In this document: piece by piece, positions 24,235 through 26,483 of the stretch
Layout of the letters: every line of letters begins with the position of its first letter
Position numbering within the stretch: position 1 is the first letter of the stretch
Assembly (NCBI GenBank): GCA_900540255.1
Contig: UQFE01000032.1
Location: 1-26,483, forward strand
Origin: an uncultured Clostridium sp.
Lineage (GTDB): Bacteria; Bacillota; Clostridia; Clostridiales; Clostridiaceae
DNA length: 26,483 nucleotides
Direction: 5' to 3'
Program-made: the position numbers and the translations under genes
The notes under the pieces: generated by a model
The model's database searches: none
Told to the model about the DNA's origin: nothing
What the model saw: only the letters and a program-made list of their open reading frames with translations

Positions 24235-24465
24235 CTACTTAGCAGCTGTTGCACTTTCAATAAATGAGACAGCATCTGCAACTGTTTTTATATTTTCAAC
24301 ATCTTCAACTTTTACGTTAAAAGCATCTTCAATTTCCATAATAACTTGGAATAAATCTAATGAATCTGCATCTAAATCTTCTACAAAGTTAGTTTCTAAT
24401 TTTACATCTTCATCATTAACTCCTAATTGATCCATTACTATTTCCTTAATTTTCTCAAATATCAT
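24235..24465 (-). CDS. acpP: Acyl carrier protein
   Basis: Small acidic four-helix carrier (76 aa) that holds growing acyl chains on a phosphopantetheine arm attached to Ser35 in the DADSLD motif. FEKIKEIVMDQLGV and VEDVENIKTVADAVSFI match helices I and IV. I prefer the ATG at 24465, which lies about 8 nt after GGAGG; an ATG at 24480 would put the ribosome binding site inside the gene. The 94-nt gap from fabH is the longest inside the operon. It contains short AT-rich dyads (CAATAT...ATATTG) but no promoter that I would call, so a processing site or internal promoter remains possible. Confidence 0.97.
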   Translation of the reverse strand: MIFEKIKEIVMDQLGVNDEDVKLETNFVEDLDADSLDLFQVIMEIEDAFNVKVEDVENIKTVADAVSFIESATAAK

Positions 24466-24559
24466 ACATATTTCCTCCATAACTTAATTTTACTTTCAAA
24501 AATGTATTAAAATCCATTATTATCAAAAAATTAACAATATAAATTAAAAAAAATATTGA

Positions 24560-25540
24560 TTACCATTGAATAAGTAATCCACTCCAAGTAAGTCCACCAC
24601 CAAAGGCTACTAAAATTATCTTATCTCCCTTTTTAATAAGCCCTTTTTCTATTGATTCACTTAAAACTATTGGAATACTTGCTGCTGATGTATTTCCATA
24701 ATGTTCTAAGTTAATTAAAAACTTGTCCCTATTTAAATTTAGTTTTTTAGCAGCATCATCTATAATTCTTGAATTTGCTTGATGTGGAATAATATATTTT
24801 ATATTTTCAATACTTTCACCAGACTTCTTTAGTAATTCTTTAATAACCTTAGGTATTATAGAAATTGCAAATCTAAATACTTCTCTACCATCCATTTCAA
24901 TAAATTGTTTTCTTTCTAAGTTTGAATTTGAAAATGGTGTACTAATAGAGAACTGATTTGCATTTAATGCTTTTAAGCCTTTATTTCCATCAGAGCCAAA
25001 ATAAGTACTTATTATGCCAGATTCATCATTTGTTGTTATTTCTAATACTGCAGCACCAGCTCCATCTCCAAATAATATACATGTGTTACGATCAGTCCAA
25101 TCTATTATTCTTGAAAGAACTTCACTACCAATTACTAAAGCCTTTTTTCCTTCTCCACATTTTAATAATGAATTGGCTATAATTGATGAGTATAAAAAGC
25201 CCGAACAAGCAGCGCTTATATCAAATGCTGAAGCATTTATGCATCCTAAAACACTTTGTACACTACATGCTGTTGAAGGCATAATTCTATCAGGTGATGT
25301 TGTAGCAACAATAATAATATCTATACTTTCAGGTATACATCCAGCCATTTTTAATGCATTTTTTGCAGCATTAACTGCTAAATCAACAGTCCCTTCACCA
25401 GTAGAAATTCTTCTTTCAAATATGCCTGTTCTTTTTATTATCCACTCATGTGATGTATCTACAATTGAAGATAACTGATAGTTTGTTACGATATTTTCAG
25501 GACAATAATGCCCTATTCCTAAAAACTTTACTAAACCCAT
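24560..25540 (-). CDS. fabH: Beta-ketoacyl-ACP synthase III (FabH)
   Basis: Starts fatty acid chains by condensing a short acyl-CoA with malonyl-ACP (326 aa). The catalytic triad is complete: Cys112 in ISAACSGFLYS, His253 in IPHQANSRI and Asn283 in EHYGNTSAAS. The C-terminal FGGGLTWSGLLIQW is typical. It is the first gene of an eleven-gene operon running to accA. The ATG at 25540 has AAAGGTG upstream. The 5' region carries two FabT-type boxes and a strong distal promoter, so the whole operon is probably repressed when acyl-ACP is plentiful. Many clostridial operons of this type begin with a MarR-family fabT gene, which is missing here. Confidence 0.97.
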   Translation of the reverse strand: MGLVKFLGIGHYCPENIVTNYQLSSIVDTSHEWIIKRTGIFERRISTGEGTVDLAVNAAKNALKMAGCIPESIDIIIVATTSPDRIMPSTACSVQSVLGCINASAFDISAACSGFLYSSIIANSLLKCGEGKKALVIGSEVLSRIIDWTDRNTCILFGDGAGAAVLEITTNDESGIISTYFGSDGNKGLKALNANQFSISTPFSNSNLERKQFIEMDGREVFRFAISIIPKVIKELLKKSGESIENIKYIIPHQANSRIIDDAAKKLNLNRDKFLINLEHYGNTSAASIPIVLSESIEKGLIKKGDKIILVAFGGGLTWSGLLIQW

Positions 25541-25567
25541 CTTAACACCTTTGTTTTTAAATATAAT

Positions 25568-25584
25568 TATTTGATAATCAAATT
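25568..25584. promoter_or_regulatory. FabT-type operator, fabH-proximal box
   Basis: On the minus strand the core is ATTTGATTATCAAAT, with perfect 7-bp arms. It matches the streptococcal FabT box consensus ANTTTGATTATCAAATT at 16 of 17 positions. It sits 28 nt upstream of fabH. A weak promoter (-35 TTTTAA, 17-nt spacer, -10 TATATT) would place the box in its spacer. FabT is a MarR-family repressor that uses acyl-ACP as corepressor. Binding here is inferred from the match. Confidence 0.75.
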
Positions 25585-25617
25585 AAAATATTAAAAAATA
25601 TATTAATTTTTAATTTA

Positions 25618-25632
25618 TATTCATAATGAATA
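25618..25632. promoter_or_regulatory. 15-bp dyad in the fabH leader
   Basis: TATTCAT and ATGAATA form perfect 7-bp arms around one base. It shares the arm length and central TAAT of the FabT-type box but not its TTTGA arms. It could be a hairpin in the leader or a site for another regulator; chance is possible in DNA this AT-rich. Confidence 0.3.
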
Positions 25633-25656
25633 ATAAGTTAATATCATCTTTTATAA

Positions 25657-25731
25657 CTAAAAAATAATTTCGAATAAATATTTATGTGAAATATAACTTC
25701 TTCTAAATAGTAAAATTTTCACTCCTCCCTC
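25657..25731 (-). other. Orphan Shine-Dalgarno sequence with a 21-codon frame
   Basis: GAGGGAGGAG (minus strand, 25722-25731) is a strong ribosome binding site about 20 nt downstream of a predicted transcription start, yet no gene follows. The nearest frame is a GTG at 25722 encoding 21 residues and ending at 25657. The GTG abuts the Shine-Dalgarno sequence, so initiation would be poor. It could be the relic of a lost leading gene (fabT is usual here), a leader peptide, or a ribosome stand-by site. No MarR-like residues are readable in any frame. Confidence 0.35.
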
Positions 25732-25737
25732 AAATAT

Positions 25738-25750
25738 TTTGACTATCAAA
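25738..25750. promoter_or_regulatory. FabT-type operator, distal box
   Basis: TTTGACTATCAAA on the plus strand matches the core TTTGATTATCAAA at 12 of 13 positions, with perfect TTTGA/TCAAA arms. It begins 7 nt downstream of the -10 of the strong fabH-directed promoter, covering its start site. Its centre is 168 bp from that of the proximal box. Confidence 0.6.
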
Positions 25751-25757
25751 CATCTTT

Positions 25758-25786
25758 ATGATAATTCTACTTTTAAAATTTGTCAA
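25758..25786 (-). promoter_or_regulatory. Strong distal sigma-A promoter of the fab operon
   Basis: Minus strand -35 TTGACA (25781-25786, perfect), 17-nt spacer, -10 TATCAT (25758-25763). The predicted start near 25751 gives a leader of about 210 nt before fabH. This is much the better of the two candidate promoters for the operon. Confidence 0.75.
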
Positions 25787-25907
25787 TATTTTTTTAAAAA
25801 TTTAACTTTTTTATCAAAAATTACTTGTGTTTGTAAAAGATTTCATAACAAAATATAAAAAGTTCTATGATGTACATTAATTTATTCCAATAATATATTT
25901 AATTTGA

Positions 25908-25913
25908 TATAAT
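25908..25913 (+). promoter_or_regulatory. Extended -10 promoter of the greA-family gene
   Basis: TATAAT preceded by TGA (25905-25907) forms an extended -10. The hexamer TTCCAA at a 17-nt spacing is a poor -35. The start codon is 41 nt downstream. Confidence 0.55.
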
Positions 25914-25954
25914 AAATATTTATAATAATACTATTTTAGGAGGGAGATTTTTAT

Positions 25955-26419
25955 ATGAAAAAGATATTAACAGAATCAAATATTAAAAAACTTCAAGAAG
26001 AATTAGAGTATAGAATGACTGTAAGAAGGGCTGAAATAGCTAAAGAAAAATTAATAGCAGCAGCACATGGAGATAGATCAGAAAATGCTGAATATAAAGC
26101 AGCTTGTGAAGAATATAGAGAAAATGATAATAGAATTCAACATTTATTAACGCTAATTACAACTTCAACAGTAATTGAAGATGAGAGAATGGATAAGTCT
26201 GTTATTGGTATTAATACTAAAGCTAAAATTAAGTTTATAGATGATGATTTTGAAGATATAGTTACAATTGTAACTACCTTAGATGCTAAACCTGAAGATA
26301 TGTTAATTAGTATTGAATCAGATTTAGGAAAAGCTTTAGCAGGAAAAAGAGCTGGTGATGTTGTTGAAGTTATGGCTCCAGGGGAAAGCTATAAGGTTGA
26401 AATACTCGAAATATTATAA
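25955..26419 (+). CDS. greA: GreA/GreB family transcription elongation factor
   Basis: Transcript cleavage factor (154 aa) that enters the RNA polymerase secondary channel and rescues backtracked complexes. The N-terminal coiled coil (about 1-75) carries the tip motif GDRSENAEYKAA, including the acidic Asp and Glu used to hold the catalytic metal. The C-terminal FKBP-like domain ends DLGKALAGKRAGDVVEVMAPGESYKVEILEI, in line with the family's SPIGRALLGK-GDVVEV pattern. The sequence between the two is less conserved, so this may be a second paralogue rather than the main greA. The ATG has AGGAGGGAG upstream at good spacing. It is divergent from the fab operon. No terminator hairpin is visible before the repeat-like sequence that starts 9 nt after its stop codon. 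Confidence 0.88.
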   Translation: MKKILTESNIKKLQEELEYRMTVRRAEIAKEKLIAAAHGDRSENAEYKAACEEYRENDNRIQHLLTLITTSTVIEDERMDKSVIGINTKAKIKFIDDDFEDIVTIVTTLDAKPEDMLISIESDLGKALAGKRAGDVVEVMAPGESYKVEILEIL

Positions 26420-26428
26420 AAGATATAT

Positions 26429-26467
26429 GGGGCTGTCGCACTAAAATTTTTATACACAATATATTGT
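26429..26467 (+). mobile_element. Putative IS or dispersed-repeat terminus, right edge
   Basis: Begins GGGGCTGTCGCAC and ends ACAATATATTGT. It is the partner of the outward-facing copy at 24-62 (minus strand), with 26 of 39 identities and no gaps. It starts 9 nt after the greA stop codon, the same distance as the left copy has from its own neighbour's stop. The sequence beyond it (to 26483) is AT-rich and cut by the window edge. Identification as an insertion sequence end is inference. Confidence 0.4.
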
Positions 26468-26483
26468 TTTGAAAAATAAAAAT

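Larger units (their letters stand above)
25541..25954. other. 414-nt divergent control region between fabH and greA
   Basis: AT-rich, non-coding apart from a doubtful 21-codon frame. From the fabH side it holds a FabT-type box (25568-25584), a 15-bp dyad (25618-25632), an isolated Shine-Dalgarno sequence (25722-25731), a second FabT-type box (25738-25750) at the start site of a strong minus-strand promoter (25758-25786), and the greA promoter (25908-25913). I see nothing clear between 25787 and 25900. Confidence 0.7.

Noticed and set aside
25014..25478. 154-aa open frame on the plus strand opposite fabH
   Set aside because: It is wholly antisense to a complete, motif-rich fabH, has no ribosome binding site and resembles no family; such frames are common opposite AT-rich genes.
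25541..25735. Remnant of a fabT coding sequence in the fabH leader
   Set aside because: No frame on the minus strand shows MarR-like residues; only the isolated Shine-Dalgarno sequence supports the idea, so no pseudogene is called.
1..26483. Defence system, prophage, biosynthetic island, tRNA or rRNA genes
   Set aside because: Reading both strands found none; gene content is housekeeping and composition is even across the window.

Overview
This window looks like an ordinary chromosomal stretch from a low-GC Clostridium (cluster I, Clostridium sensu stricto). The evidence is the very AT-rich sequence, strong AGGAGG-type ribosome binding sites, sigma-A promoters with extended -10 boxes, a complete clostridial-type fab/acc operon using FabK, and neighbours typical of the genus (MutS2, U32 peptidase, ZapA, DUF523, GreA). 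I cannot assign a species. All genes except a radical SAM gene and a greA-family gene read on the minus strand.

Layout, left to right. (1) 72-2612: a polar amino acid ABC importer (lipoprotein, permease, ATPase), with a DUF1292 gene downstream. Its promoter carries a perfect 12-bp-arm dyad over the -10. (2) 2787-4269: an unrecognised 343-aa protein overlapping a DUF523 gene, under a near-consensus promoter. (3) 4345-9435: U32 peptidase/hydroxylase-like protein, a small membrane protein and MutS2, probably one unit. (4) 9607-11843: a ZapA-domain protein with a long coiled coil containing six 11-residue repeats, divergent from a PflX-like radical SAM protein. (5) 11853-12377: an unknown 174-aa protein. 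(6) 12622-14502: htpG behind a perfect CIRCE element. (7) 14720-16069: an intracellular GH13 glycosidase. (8) 16367-25540: the fatty acid operon fabH-acpP-fabK-fabD-fabG-fabF-accB-fabZ-accC-accD-accA. (9) 25955-26419: a divergent greA-family gene.

The fatty acid genes form a complete type II elongation set. AccABCD makes malonyl-CoA, FabD loads it on AcpP, FabH starts chains, and FabF/FabG/FabZ/FabK elongate them. No FabA, FabM or FabI is present. The 414-nt control region upstream of fabH holds two FabT-type boxes, one at the start site of a strong distal promoter. No MarR/FabT repressor gene is in the window, although an isolated strong Shine-Dalgarno sequence sits where that gene commonly lies.

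Both window edges carry a related 39-nt motif pointing outward, in each case exactly 9 nt beyond a stop codon. These look like ends of an insertion sequence or dispersed repeat. No CRISPR array, phage, defence island, tRNA or rRNA was seen. I found no clear undescribed multi-gene system; the most interesting signals are regulatory and repeat structures.
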